From an uncultured Vampirovibrio sp. (lineage in GTDB: Bacteria; Cyanobacteriota; Vampirovibrionia; Gastranaerophilales; Gastranaerophilaceae): DNA of 64,000 nucleotides. The notes below the pieces were generated by a model that was not told the DNA's origin, did not search any database, and saw only the letters and a program-made list of their open reading frames with translations. Where the stretch lies: the NCBI GenBank assembly GCA_910583725.1, contig CAJTXZ010000002.1:62001-126000 (forward strand), given 5' to 3'. The translations under genes were made by a program, and so were the position numbers. Below are positions 8,826-16,671 of the stretch, piece after piece. Numbering within the stretch: the stretch's first letter is position 1; every line of letters starts with the position of its first letter.

Positions 8826-9191
8826 TTGCAGATTTTAGTCTTTACTGTTAAAAATATTGTATGGCTCTTGGAAAAAACTGGCGTGCAAAGGCCTTCACTT
8901 TCAAAAGTTTTAGCATATGAAGCAAAACTGTATAATGAAAGCAACAATCAAGAGTTTTATAAAATGATATCATCTAATGAAATTGATAAAATAAAATTGC
9001 TGATACCTGAACATCCAACAAAAGAGGATGCACTTTCTGTGATTAATCTTTTTGCCAAACAAGATTCCCAATTTGCTTCTAAATTACGCAGTATCAAAAT
9101 GGAGAACGCAATGTTGCAGCATAATTTTTGGCTTAAATACACAACAGAGCTTGATTTAAAGTACGACACAAATTATTCTTACCTTAAGTAG
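8826..9191 (+). CDS. hypothetical protein, possibly 5'-truncated
   Basis: An open frame of 121 residues that begins with TTG and has no ATG near its start; AAAGGA is about 15 bases upstream, too far for a normal site. The sequence is helical and charged (SKVLAYEAKLYNESNNQEFY, LSVINLFAKQDSQFASKL). I do not recognise it. The weak start suggests an N-terminally truncated gene or an unusual initiation. Codon use looks like that of the neighbours. Confidence 0.45.
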   Translation: MQILVFTVKNIVWLLEKTGVQRPSLSKVLAYEAKLYNESNNQEFYKMISSNEIDKIKLLIPEHPTKEDALSVINLFAKQDSQFASKLRSIKMENAMLQHNFWLKYTTELDLKYDTNYSYLK

Positions 9192-9322
9192 GCCTATATA
9201 ATAGCATAATTTCTGTATTCAAACAGGGCATAAATATTAATTTTGCCTTACAAATAATACTGTTGAGAAGTTTCCGCGGTCTTTGGGGCTTTATTATAGG
9301 TATTGAAACCATAGTCCCGCTA

Positions 9323-11284
9323 TTAGAGATTCTCAGGCACCTTTATTTTACGATACTGCCAGTCTTTCATTAGACCCGGTTCTTTTTTTCTTAATTTGTC
9401 GGGGTCTTTTATCGTTAGCTTCTCATAGGTTATTCCGGTATTATCTGTACCCAAGAGGAACATAAAGTCAAGATAGGCGTTTTCCCTTATGGTATCATAA
9501 GAGAATGCAACCTTAATATCATCAGGCCCTGCAATTACATAAAATTTATTTTCCGTAAATAAATCATTGTCACTATTGTCTTTCAGGGGACTTATTGTGC
9601 CCCTGTAGCCAATAGACAAGTACTTTGTGAGCATCAGGCTTTCATCAATATTAAATGACGATTTTCCATATGTATATTCATCAAAATCAAACGGGCTTTT
9701 TCCGTGAAATCCGCCAAATGCGTATGCAATATTAGATTTCCAGTTTTTAACCCTTGAATGTATCCAGGGGCCGCCCCTTACAAGGGCTGTTGTTTCGCCT
9801 GTGCCGTAAACAGTTGCCGCGGTTTGCCCAAAAATACCCATTTCTAATGACATATCCTGTTCTTTATTTGAAACTTTGAATAAATTTTTACTTAGTTCAG
9901 ATTGCCACCTTAGGCGCATAGTGCCGTAATTATTATCTTCCTGTTTTTTCTCAACATAATCAGAAGCATAACCGGCCGTAATTCTCTGGCGGAAATTTGC
10001 ATTTAAATCCTTGACATTATATGTATCATCATAGACTAATTGTGCCAAATGTCCTGCTCTGTTAGAGCCAAGAAACCACTCATCTTTGTAAGCATGGCGG
10101 CCAAATTCTGCACGAAGAGCATTTGTAAATCTATATTCGCCATCCAAAATAAGGTTCTCACTGCTTGTGGCCCAGGCAGCATCCAAGGTTAATCTTTTTG
10201 TTTTTAGACTGCCCAATACACCAACTCCAACTTCATTATCATATACAATGGCTGGTGAAACCTTGAAGCTTGCGCCTGTAGGGAGTTTAAAGATATAGCC
10301 CATACCAAAATATGTACCAAAATCATCAAGTGAGCCTACATCAATCGGCACATTTACTTCGGTATAGTTCATTTCTTTATCAGAAAACAATTCAAGCGAG
10401 CCAAGCGTTACAACCTTTAATTTTTTATAATACAAATCAGCATTTTTAAAGGTTAGACTGTCATGGTCTTTCTTTGGTTCTATTACAATCTCTTTTGCCT
10501 TGATTTTATAGGCAGATAATCTTTTTTTCTTTAAATCAAATGAAATATCTTCATCCTGTATAAGCATTCTGTTATATGAACCAAACCCCGAAGATTTAAG
10601 GCACATTTCAATCTTTTTTGCAAGCTCAACATTGCCGTTTACGGCTTCAAGCCTGTCAGTATAGGCATATCCTTCCTGCGCCTTAATGCGTATCAGTGTG
10701 CCTACGGCAATTGCCGGAGCATCCATAAGGGCATTTTCTTCATTAAGGTCAATCACCATATATTCGCCGTTTGCAACATTTTCGCCCCTTCTTAAAATTA
10801 CGTTGCCAAACAGTTTTATAATATTTGCATTTTTATCATATACAGCCCTATCGGATGTTACAACATTATCAGAGCCGGATTTTATAATAACATTGCCTCT
10901 AGCTTCAAGTTCACCTGTATCATCAAAATATTCAAGCTCTTTGCTATCTATTGTTATTTCGCTTTTTTTTGAAGCGCTATCAGGCCTAGGGGATGCATTT
11001 TGAGCCGCATTTGATTCCTCGATTTTCTTTAAAAGGATGACATCAAGCGGGTTTGGGATAGTAAATTCCTTCCTTTCAGATAAAGAGGCCTCATCTAAAA
11101 CAGAACCTTGAAGAGGTTTATTGTCATCAACGTAGTTTACTTTTGTTTCGTCTTTTTTAGGAATTTCTGTTGTCGCTTGCACATATTCATATGAAAAAGC
11201 CTGATTATAAAGAGAGCAGGCAAATGCAACACATATACCCGTTGTGATGAAATAAGATTGTATAAAATTTTTATTTTTAAACAA
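9323..11284 (-). CDS. OstA/LptD-like outer-membrane LPS-assembly protein
   Basis: 653 residues. A signal-peptide-like N-terminus (FIQSYFITTGICVAFACSLY) comes first. Residues 100-200 carry the OstA/LptA-like beta-jellyroll repeats (KSEITIDSKELEYFDDTGEL, ARGNVIIKSGSDNVVTSDRA, YDKNANIIKLFGNV), which bind LPS. The remaining 450 residues have alternating strands expected of an outer-membrane barrel. LptD inserts LPS into the outer leaflet. It is shorter than E. coli LptD (about 780) and lacks an obvious cysteine pattern for the disulfide rearrangement, so the assignment rests on domain order. The start is a TTG at 11284 with GGGGAGAG about 16 bases upstream; no ATG is available. It agrees with the lipid A genes at 48-51 kb. 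Confidence 0.75.
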   Translation of the reverse strand: MFKNKNFIQSYFITTGICVAFACSLYNQAFSYEYVQATTEIPKKDETKVNYVDDNKPLQGSVLDEASLSERKEFTIPNPLDVILLKKIEESNAAQNASPRPDSASKKSEITIDSKELEYFDDTGELEARGNVIIKSGSDNVVTSDRAVYDKNANIIKLFGNVILRRGENVANGEYMVIDLNEENALMDAPAIAVGTLIRIKAQEGYAYTDRLEAVNGNVELAKKIEMCLKSSGFGSYNRMLIQDEDISFDLKKKRLSAYKIKAKEIVIEPKKDHDSLTFKNADLYYKKLKVVTLGSLELFSDKEMNYTEVNVPIDVGSLDDFGTYFGMGYIFKLPTGASFKVSPAIVYDNEVGVGVLGSLKTKRLTLDAAWATSSENLILDGEYRFTNALRAEFGRHAYKDEWFLGSNRAGHLAQLVYDDTYNVKDLNANFRQRITAGYASDYVEKKQEDNNYGTMRLRWQSELSKNLFKVSNKEQDMSLEMGIFGQTAATVYGTGETTALVRGGPWIHSRVKNWKSNIAYAFGGFHGKSPFDFDEYTYGKSSFNIDESLMLTKYLSIGYRGTISPLKDNSDNDLFTENKFYVIAGPDDIKVAFSYDTIRENAYLDFMFLLGTDNTGITYEKLTIKDPDKLRKKEPGLMKDWQYRKIKVPENL

Positions 11285-11622
11285 GTTAATTTTTATTCTC
11301 TCCCCAAAAAGGTATGGCTACAGTAAAATTTTACAACAAAAAGTGTTTAAAAATCATGCTATTTTTACGCTTTTTTACACTTCTTTAGAGCTATTTTTAG
11401 CGCAAATTTTATTTTTTTCTTTTATTAAGTTAAAAATTTTCTGTCTTATTTTGAAATTTTAAGCGCAGACAAAAATTTTAATTATCAAAAAAGTGTCAAA
11501 ATGCTTATTTAGCAGTGCTTTAGCGCATATAATAAATATTCTTTGGCGGGCTCATTAAAGTATCCAAAACCGATTTAGCTATATTTATAAGAACAAAATC
11601 AACGTCTTACAATAGAATCAGC
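11285..11622. other. 338-base AT-rich intergenic stretch
   Basis: No plausible gene on either strand. It must contain the promoter of the LPS-assembly gene (a TTGTTG/TTGTAA element at about 11331-11340 on the minus strand, without a convincing -10 box) and the transcript end of the M23 gene. Long T-rich runs occur at 11396-11440. Confidence 0.5.
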
Positions 11623-12771
11623 CTATCTTGGCACATAGTTTAGAGGGTTTGTAGTAACACCGTTTCGCCTTACCTCAAAATGCAGATGCGGCCCTGTAGA
11701 ATAGCCCGTTGTTCCTATATTTGCAATAACTTGCCCCCTATAAACCGATGCACCTTTTGAAACCCTGTAGCTTGAAAGATGGGCATACAGTGTGGTTGTC
11801 GGAGTACCGTTTACTTTGCCGTGGTCTATGATTACAACCTTGCCGTAACCGCCATACCAGCCTGTAAATATTACCTTGCCTGAATTTGCAGCTTTTACAT
11901 TGGCGCCGTAGGGCGCACCGATGTCTACACCGGAGTGGAAAATCTGTTTTTTAAATATAGGATGGATTCTTGTACCATATGGAGATGTAATAGGGCCTCC
12001 TACGGGCCTTACAAAGTTTCCGCTCGTTGTAATGGTTGTGGTTTTAGAGTTTTTGGTAACAGTTTTATTAATCATATCCTCAAGCTGTTTAGACTGACGA
12101 GCCAATTCTCTTTCGGATTTTTCCCAAGTTGCACGGTCAGTTTTCAACCTGTGAATCATTTTTTCATTTCTTGAAATTGCAGACTGGATATTTTTTTGCT
12201 GCCTGTTCATTGATTCTATTGAATCTTTAAGTTCATTCTTTTGATTTTCAAGACGCCTTGTTAATTCCCGGATTTTTCTTGTCCTGTCCTGAGTTTTGGC
12301 TATTTTCTGCCTATCGATATCCATTACAATATTTTCAAAATAAATTCTGTCCAAAAAGTCGTTAATATTTTTTGCGGAGAGCAAAAATTCAACATAGCTC
12401 TTTCTTTTGGTCTTAAAAATTTGATTTATTCTTTTATTTGTAGCATACTGCTGGGCGCGGTAGTTTCTGAGCGCATTTTCAAGCTGAACCTGCAGGGTAT
12501 ATAGTTCTTCCTGTGCGTCTTTATATCTTTGCCTGTTCTGATAAAGCCCTTGTTCTGTTTCTTCAAGCTTTCTTTGATTTCTATATAATTTATTTGTTTC
12601 AATCTTCTCCAAAAGTTTAAGTTTATGTATTTCCCTTTTTGCTTTTTGGCGCTTCTGCTCTATCTGCGCCTTATTTGAGGGTGCAGCAAAGGCACACAAA
12701 GAGGCCGTATTTTGTAAAAACAAAATAAGGACAAAAAAGGATATTAAAAATTTGAATGTTTTTTTATACAT
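11623..12771 (-). CDS. M23-family murein hydrolase or its activator (EnvC/NlpD-like) with coiled coil
   Basis: 382 residues: signal peptide (about 1-29), a long coiled coil (35-245, rich in Q/E/K/R heptads) and a C-terminal LytM/M23 domain. All zinc-site residues are present: H279 and D283 (HSGVD), H331 (LYAH), H362 and H364 (HLHFE). It may therefore be an active glycyl-glycine or D,D-endopeptidase rather than a degenerate activator. The coiled coil is the EnvC-type arrangement used to couple peptidoglycan cleavage to cell division. A 35-residue membrane protein gene lies 45 bases upstream on the same strand and is probably co-transcribed. Confidence 0.88.
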   Translation of the reverse strand: MYKKTFKFLISFFVLILFLQNTASLCAFAAPSNKAQIEQKRQKAKREIHKLKLLEKIETNKLYRNQRKLEETEQGLYQNRQRYKDAQEELYTLQVQLENALRNYRAQQYATNKRINQIFKTKRKSYVEFLLSAKNINDFLDRIYFENIVMDIDRQKIAKTQDRTRKIRELTRRLENQKNELKDSIESMNRQQKNIQSAISRNEKMIHRLKTDRATWEKSERELARQSKQLEDMINKTVTKNSKTTTITTSGNFVRPVGGPITSPYGTRIHPIFKKQIFHSGVDIGAPYGANVKAANSGKVIFTGWYGGYGKVVIIDHGKVNGTPTTTLYAHLSSYRVSKGASVYRGQVIANIGTTGYSTGPHLHFEVRRNGVTTNPLNYVPR

Positions 12772-12816
12772 AAATTTTAAATCTGGACCAATAAATGGTT
12801 TTATTTTGGTACAATT

Positions 12817-12924
12817 TTAATTTGCAAGAAGAGGCAAAAGTATTGTGGCGCCTATCATCCAGGCTGCAACGGTAATTACAAGTATACCCACTATAATTTT
12901 TCTGTTTTTTCTAAAAAATTCCAT
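12817..12924 (-). CDS. 35-residue single-pass membrane protein
   Basis: A complete short gene: ATG at 12922-12924, stop at 12817-12819. The product has a basic head (MEFFRKNRKIIVG) and one hydrophobic helix (ILVITVAAWMIGATILLPLL). Support comes from a GGGGGG Shine-Dalgarno four bases before the ATG and a near-consensus promoter (TTGCAT, 17 bases, TAAAAT) 35 bases further upstream. It also lies directly before the M23 hydrolase. It resembles the membrane anchors that open periplasmic chaperones but stops after the helix. It could be a small regulator or anchor for the hydrolase; no family assignment. Confidence 0.6.
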   Translation of the reverse strand: MEFFRKNRKIIVGILVITVAAWMIGATILLPLLAN

Positions 12925-12958
12925 TATCCCCCCGGGAATAGCTCTCAATCACAACAAT

Positions 12959-12987
12959 ATTTTATCTGAAAAATATACCCAATGCAA
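12959..12987 (-). promoter_or_regulatory. promoter of the small membrane protein and M23 genes
   Basis: On the minus strand TTGCAT (12982-12987) and TAAAAT (12959-12964) are separated by exactly 17 bases. The predicted 5' leader is about 28 bases and contains the G-rich ribosome site before 12924. Confidence 0.6.
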
Positions 12988-13211
12988 ACAGATTAAGGAA
13001 TTTGTAGGATATTTTAAAAAACCGAATGACAGAATAAAGCGAAATAAAGCTGCCGCAAGAGGTTTTTAATGAAAGATAATATCGGCTTTAAGCCTGCCAT
13101 ATCAAGGTATAGGCTTGTTAAAAACATTACTTGCCAAAAAACGGGGTGTGCCTTGGTATTTTATATAGCCATTTCGGCTAAATCTGATTAAAACTCTTAC
13201 CATAACAGCCA

Positions 13212-15050
13212 TTAGCGCCTGCAGCCAATATCTTCACTGTCAATTTTTCCGTCAAAATTATTGTCAATGCCGTCATAGCAAGAGTTTCCGGATTCAAAAC
13301 TTTCCGCACGGGGTGTATATTTTAAATATTTTTCATCAATCGAATTATATAAATTTAAAAAATGCGTCCTGTAAAAGCTTGCTATATCAGGGTTTTCAAA
13401 TATCAAAATATTTTCATCATTTTTATTCATACCGGAATTTGAAAAATTTGCGCTGCCTGTGATTAAAATTTTTGAATCAATCACCATATTTTTCTCATGG
13501 CACTTTCCGCCCCAGTTTTCAGCCTTAAGAGGTATTTTTGCAGCCCTTAATATTTTTGTCTTATCCTTCATATTGCCTGCGCCTAGTGCATCATAGATGA
13601 TTTTAACATCCACACCGCGCTTTTTTGCCAAAATTAAATCCTGAATTATGCCTTTGTGGGTTAAAAAGAAGATACTTACAAAAATTTCTTTTTTTGCATT
13701 TTTTAAAATGGGCGAAATAGACTTTTCATAAGGGTTTGAGGCAGGTGAAAAAAGTATATGGAGACTTGTTTTATCACTTAATTTTATCTTAGTGCTAAAA
13801 TCAGTTTTCGAAACCTGAAAAGTGCCTGAATACAGCTGTTCAAACTCTTTTGTATAAATTTGCGCAGCACGCGTGTCATTAATTAAAACCGCTGTATTAG
13901 CGTTGTAGCCGCCACTTCCGGTGTTTGAAATATTCATTGAGCCTGTGAAAACTTTTTTATTGTCAAAGACAAAAAATTTGTTGTGCATATAGGCAGGTCT
14001 TAAATCAGAAACAACATCAAAATTTTCTTTTAGTTTGGCTGTATCCCTGTAGATATAGGTATTATCAGGTTTTGAATCTACAACACCTCTTATTTTTACA
14101 CCACGTTTCTTTGCTGCTAAAAGCGCCTCTATGACTTCATTTTGCCCGTCTATTCCGTATAAAGCAAAGTCTATACTTGCATTTGAGTCGTTAATATTGT
14201 CTAAAAGCGCTCTGCAGGCGGGGATACGGCAAAATGGCGAGGGCTTATTAACCACATTGGGATTAATTAAGAATAATGTTACATTATTAAAAGTTTTTTG
14301 GGGCGATATCGTATAAATGCTTGCCAGGCTTGATTTTTGGTATTTTTTTTGGGCAGGAGACCGGCCCGTAAAACAATATTTGCATTTTTTATATCCAGGT
14401 AAAATTTTATCAAGTGGAACAAGGCTGTATTCCTTTATTTTAACGGTTTTTGGACAATCAGGGTTATGATAAATTTTATACTTTGTATCAAGCGCTATAA
14501 GTTTTAATTTTTGAAATTGTTTCAAATTTGCCTTCATTTTAGAATGATTTTCATATGCCTCATATGGGTTAAAACCCTTGCTATCAAAGGATATTGCAAG
14601 ACCATTTTCAAGAAGGATTTTGGCGTAGTCTTTATTTTGAAATTTTATTTGAGCAAAGCGGTAATTGTATTTTGCATTATAGGGCGATAGGCTTGAATTA
14701 GCCTTCTGCCAAGGGTTTAAAGGGTATTTAAGGCGCACATCCCTGTTTAGAAGGGTGCTTTCGCTAAATTTTTTAGCCAGAAAGCCCAATTTTATTGCTT
14801 CTTCGGTGTTGAAACCGTATTTTTTGGCGTAATATCGCGCCTTTTCGGTGTTTTTTAAAGGGAAAGTATTAATATTTTTTATTTGTACTACTTCATCTGG
14901 GCTGCATTTTTGGTCAAAATCTAAATCCAGACAGAGTTTATCGCCCTCAAATACCTCTAAAACCCTGTAGACATAGTCCTTTTTAGTTTCAAGAATAGTA
15001 AAAACAACTAAAAACAGCAAAATAAATAAGACAGCGCAGAATTTTTTCAT
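13212..15050 (-). CDS. secreted multidomain nuclease-like protein: SNase-like + Cys/His site + two HKD (phospholipase D) motifs
   Basis: 612 residues. A signal/anchor helix (1-21) is followed by a thermonuclease-like region (25-155; YVYRVLEVFEGDKLCLDLD and AKILLENGLAIS resemble SNase strands, catalytic residues not fully evident). Next is a Cys/His module (YHNPDC...GYKKCKYC; H195, C199, C223, C226) like the Ada metal-binding fold. A PLD-family nuclease domain follows with both HxK(x)4D motifs (MHNKFFVFD near 352 and CHEKNMVID near 517, each followed by TGSxN). It ends in a calcium-loop-like tail (CYDGIDNNFDGKIDSED). PLD nucleases of this type cut DNA or phosphodiesters without metal. The likely role is extracellular or periplasmic DNA degradation. 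The ATG has no Shine-Dalgarno and lies six bases after TATAAT. Confidence 0.82.
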   Translation of the reverse strand: MKKFCAVLFILLFLVVFTILETKKDYVYRVLEVFEGDKLCLDLDFDQKCSPDEVVQIKNINTFPLKNTEKARYYAKKYGFNTEEAIKLGFLAKKFSESTLLNRDVRLKYPLNPWQKANSSLSPYNAKYNYRFAQIKFQNKDYAKILLENGLAISFDSKGFNPYEAYENHSKMKANLKQFQKLKLIALDTKYKIYHNPDCPKTVKIKEYSLVPLDKILPGYKKCKYCFTGRSPAQKKYQKSSLASIYTISPQKTFNNVTLFLINPNVVNKPSPFCRIPACRALLDNINDSNASIDFALYGIDGQNEVIEALLAAKKRGVKIRGVVDSKPDNTYIYRDTAKLKENFDVVSDLRPAYMHNKFFVFDNKKVFTGSMNISNTGSGGYNANTAVLINDTRAAQIYTKEFEQLYSGTFQVSKTDFSTKIKLSDKTSLHILFSPASNPYEKSISPILKNAKKEIFVSIFFLTHKGIIQDLILAKKRGVDVKIIYDALGAGNMKDKTKILRAAKIPLKAENWGGKCHEKNMVIDSKILITGSANFSNSGMNKNDENILIFENPDIASFYRTHFLNLYNSIDEKYLKYTPRAESFESGNSCYDGIDNNFDGKIDSEDIGCRR

Positions 15051-15056
15051 AAAAAT

Positions 15057-15062
15057 ATTATA
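15057..15062 (-). promoter_or_regulatory. -10 box giving a predicted leaderless transcript for the PLD nuclease
   Basis: TATAAT on the minus strand ends six bases before the ATG at 15048-15050. No Shine-Dalgarno fits in those six bases, and the -35 region is weak. Confidence 0.5.
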
Positions 15063-15722
15063 TTTTAAAAAAATAAATATTACGTGCAGACTTTTTAAAA
15101 ATAAATATTTTTAAATTTTAAAAAATATCAATCATAATACTGATATACGAAGGGTATTAAAGATTTATGCACGCTAAAATGCAATAAGCACAAGATTTTC
15201 CTATGTTTTATGGCAGATTTGTAATTTAGCATACAGGTAAAACCTTATCTATAAAAGGTTTTTAGGGTATTTCACACAGTGTGAGGCCAAAATATGCAAT
15301 ATGGAAGGTTTTTTGGAACATACTAAAAGGGTGTTCGAAATATTAGAAGAATAAGGCTTGGGGCATAAGGGTTTTAGGCAAACTTACGGTTAAAATAATG
15401 ATGCTGCAAGGATTTTAGGATGTTTTTTCAAAAAACATACAATTTGCACGCTAAAAACCTTGCTATATTTGAATAATTGAATTTACAAACCTTGAAATTC
15501 AAGGCAAAATAACTTTCCATAAAGGGTTTTTACACCTAAACACGGGCTAAAGGCGCTGTGGCTAATGGCTTTAAGGCAAACAAAATGGACGGGTGCAAAA
15601 AATTTTGATTTTTCAGGATGGATTTTAAAATATTTTACGAATTTAGGGTTTCTATAAAAAATAACCAACATAAATTATGTGAATTTTTAATGAATAAAAT
15701 CCCGAAATCGGCTTATAGCGGT
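15063..15722. other. 660-base noncoding stretch with scattered AAGGGTTTTTA-like motifs
   Basis: No open frame looks like a gene. A loose motif recurs on the plus strand at about 15256 (AAAGGTTTTTAGGG), 15370 (TAAGGGTTTTAGGC), 15528 (AAAGGGTTTTTACACC) and 15758 (TAAGGGTTTTTATGCC). The last copy lies inside a duplicate of the SNF2 gene end, so the others could be further eroded copies or chance. The stretch probably is decayed sequence. Confidence 0.4.
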
Positions 15723-15773
15723 TAATCTACCGAGAAAATGTCCTTAATACCTTGATATGTAAGGGTTTTTATG
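15723..15773 (-). repeat. 51-bp second copy of the SNF2 gene 3' end
   Basis: This 51-base block matches 16673-16723, the last 17 codons of the SNF2 helicase gene, with only four differences, all transitions. On the minus strand it still reads KTLTYQGIKDIFSVD followed by a stop. The two copies start exactly 950 bases apart, in the same orientation, and flank a segment with an XRE regulator. This is the arrangement left by site-specific integration into a gene end, or by a partial duplication. Confidence 0.7.
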
Positions 15774-15847
15774 CCTAATAGCATAAAATTTTGTTATTAA
15801 GGCAGAGTTATACCAAAAGACTTGACAAAAGTTTTAATTCAAAAATA

Positions 15848-16072
15848 TTAAAATCTAAAATCAAACAGGGTGCAAAGCTCTACCCCCAGGGCGTTTGCGA
15901 GTGTTTTTATAGTTTTTATGGTAACATTTGCTTCACCGCGCTCGATTTGGCCGATATAGTTAAAATTCATATCAACAATTTCCGCAAGTTTAATTTGCGA
16001 AAGTTTTTTACTTTTTCTTATATAGGCAAGTTTTGCGCCAAATTTTTTCTCTGCATCAGCATTTAAATCCAT
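15848..16072 (-). CDS. small XRE-family transcriptional regulator
   Basis: 74 residues forming a single complete helix-turn-helix domain of the Cro/C1 type: FGAKLAYIRKSKKLSQIKLA, then VDMNFNYIGQIERGEANVTI, then LANALGVELCTLF. Single-domain regulators like this are common in phages and mobile elements and often repress their own promoter. TATAAT (minus strand, 16083-16088) lies ten bases upstream of the ATG. It is followed further up by two similar 17-18-base repeats that could be its operators. The gene sits inside the segment bounded by the two SNF2 3'-end copies, consistent with an integrated remnant. Confidence 0.85.
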   Translation of the reverse strand: MDLNADAEKKFGAKLAYIRKSKKLSQIKLAEIVDMNFNYIGQIERGEANVTIKTIKTLANALGVELCTLFDFRF

Positions 16073-16111
16073 AACAATAGTAATTATATACTTGCTTTTG
16101 GTTGATTTCTA

Positions 16112-16150
16112 ATGCTTAATAACCATTAAATACATGCTAATAACTATTAA
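16112..16150. repeat. two direct repeats upstream of the XRE gene, candidate operators
   Basis: ATGCTTAATAACCATTAA (16112-16129) and ATGCTAATAACTATTAA (16134-16150) recur with starts 22 bases apart, about two helix turns. The first contains a dyad TTAAT-N4-ATTAA. Their position upstream of the -10 box of the regulator gene suits an autoregulatory operator. Confidence 0.45.
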
Positions 16151-16671
16151 TTTTTGTAACAGTTTATGTTTTTTCTATAAAGTTTTATTCAAGGGCAGGC
16201 GATAAATAAAATGGAAGTTTTTTTAAAAAGGATAAAATATGACAAAATACAGGCGCAAAAAGGTACGGAAGCAGGGAAGAGTGCAAAACCGGCGATGACT
16301 TCCAGACTTTTAGAATGGCAAAGCTGGCAGGAAAAGTGTACCAAAAGGGTATTTAGGATACTGCGGCAGAAATTATAGGAATATAGCCGGCAGTGAAAGA
16401 AGGTATCCAAAATAAAAGACAAAGGAGAGCTTGGCGAAATAAGAAAACGGCAGAAATGCGGTTTTATAATGATTTATTAAATTTGTTATACCCCAAGTAT
16501 ATCAAAGAGCCGTCTTGCAGCTTGTTTTTAGAAGAGTTGCAAGATGTGCTCTTTTCTTTTTTATTAAATACCTTGTCTAAAAATATAAATTTGTACAAAA
16601 AGCGCACCATGCCCGGCTTTTATATTATAAACCGCAATTAAAGACAGGCAGCGGATTAGGGCACTCGGGGA
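16151..16671. other. 520 bases between the XRE gene and the SNF2 gene, no convincing gene
   Basis: Two weak open frames (16189-16422 minus and 16393-16641 plus) lack ribosome sites and protein-like composition. The notable element is the long hairpin at 16504-16555. Confidence 0.4.
16504..16560 (+). terminator. long hairpin followed by a T-rich run
   Basis: AAAGAGC-CG-TCTTGCA (16504-16519) pairs with TGCAAGA-TGT-GCTCTTT (16538-16554) around an 18-base loop. A CTTTTCTTTTTT tract follows on the plus strand. It has the shape of a rho-independent terminator, although no clear plus-strand gene precedes it. Confidence 0.4.

Noticed and set aside
12845..13069. 74-codon plus-strand frame
   Set aside because: It is largely antisense to the better supported 35-aa gene and its promoter, and has no ribosome site.
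15483..15671. 62-codon minus-strand frame in the noncoding stretch
   Set aside because: No ribosome site and no support from neighbours; probably chance.
16189..16422. 77-codon minus-strand frame
   Set aside because: No start signal, Cys/Phe-rich random-looking product in noncoding sequence.
16393..16641. 82-codon plus-strand frame between the XRE and SNF2 genes
   Set aside because: No ribosome site, and it runs through a long hairpin; composition does not look like protein.
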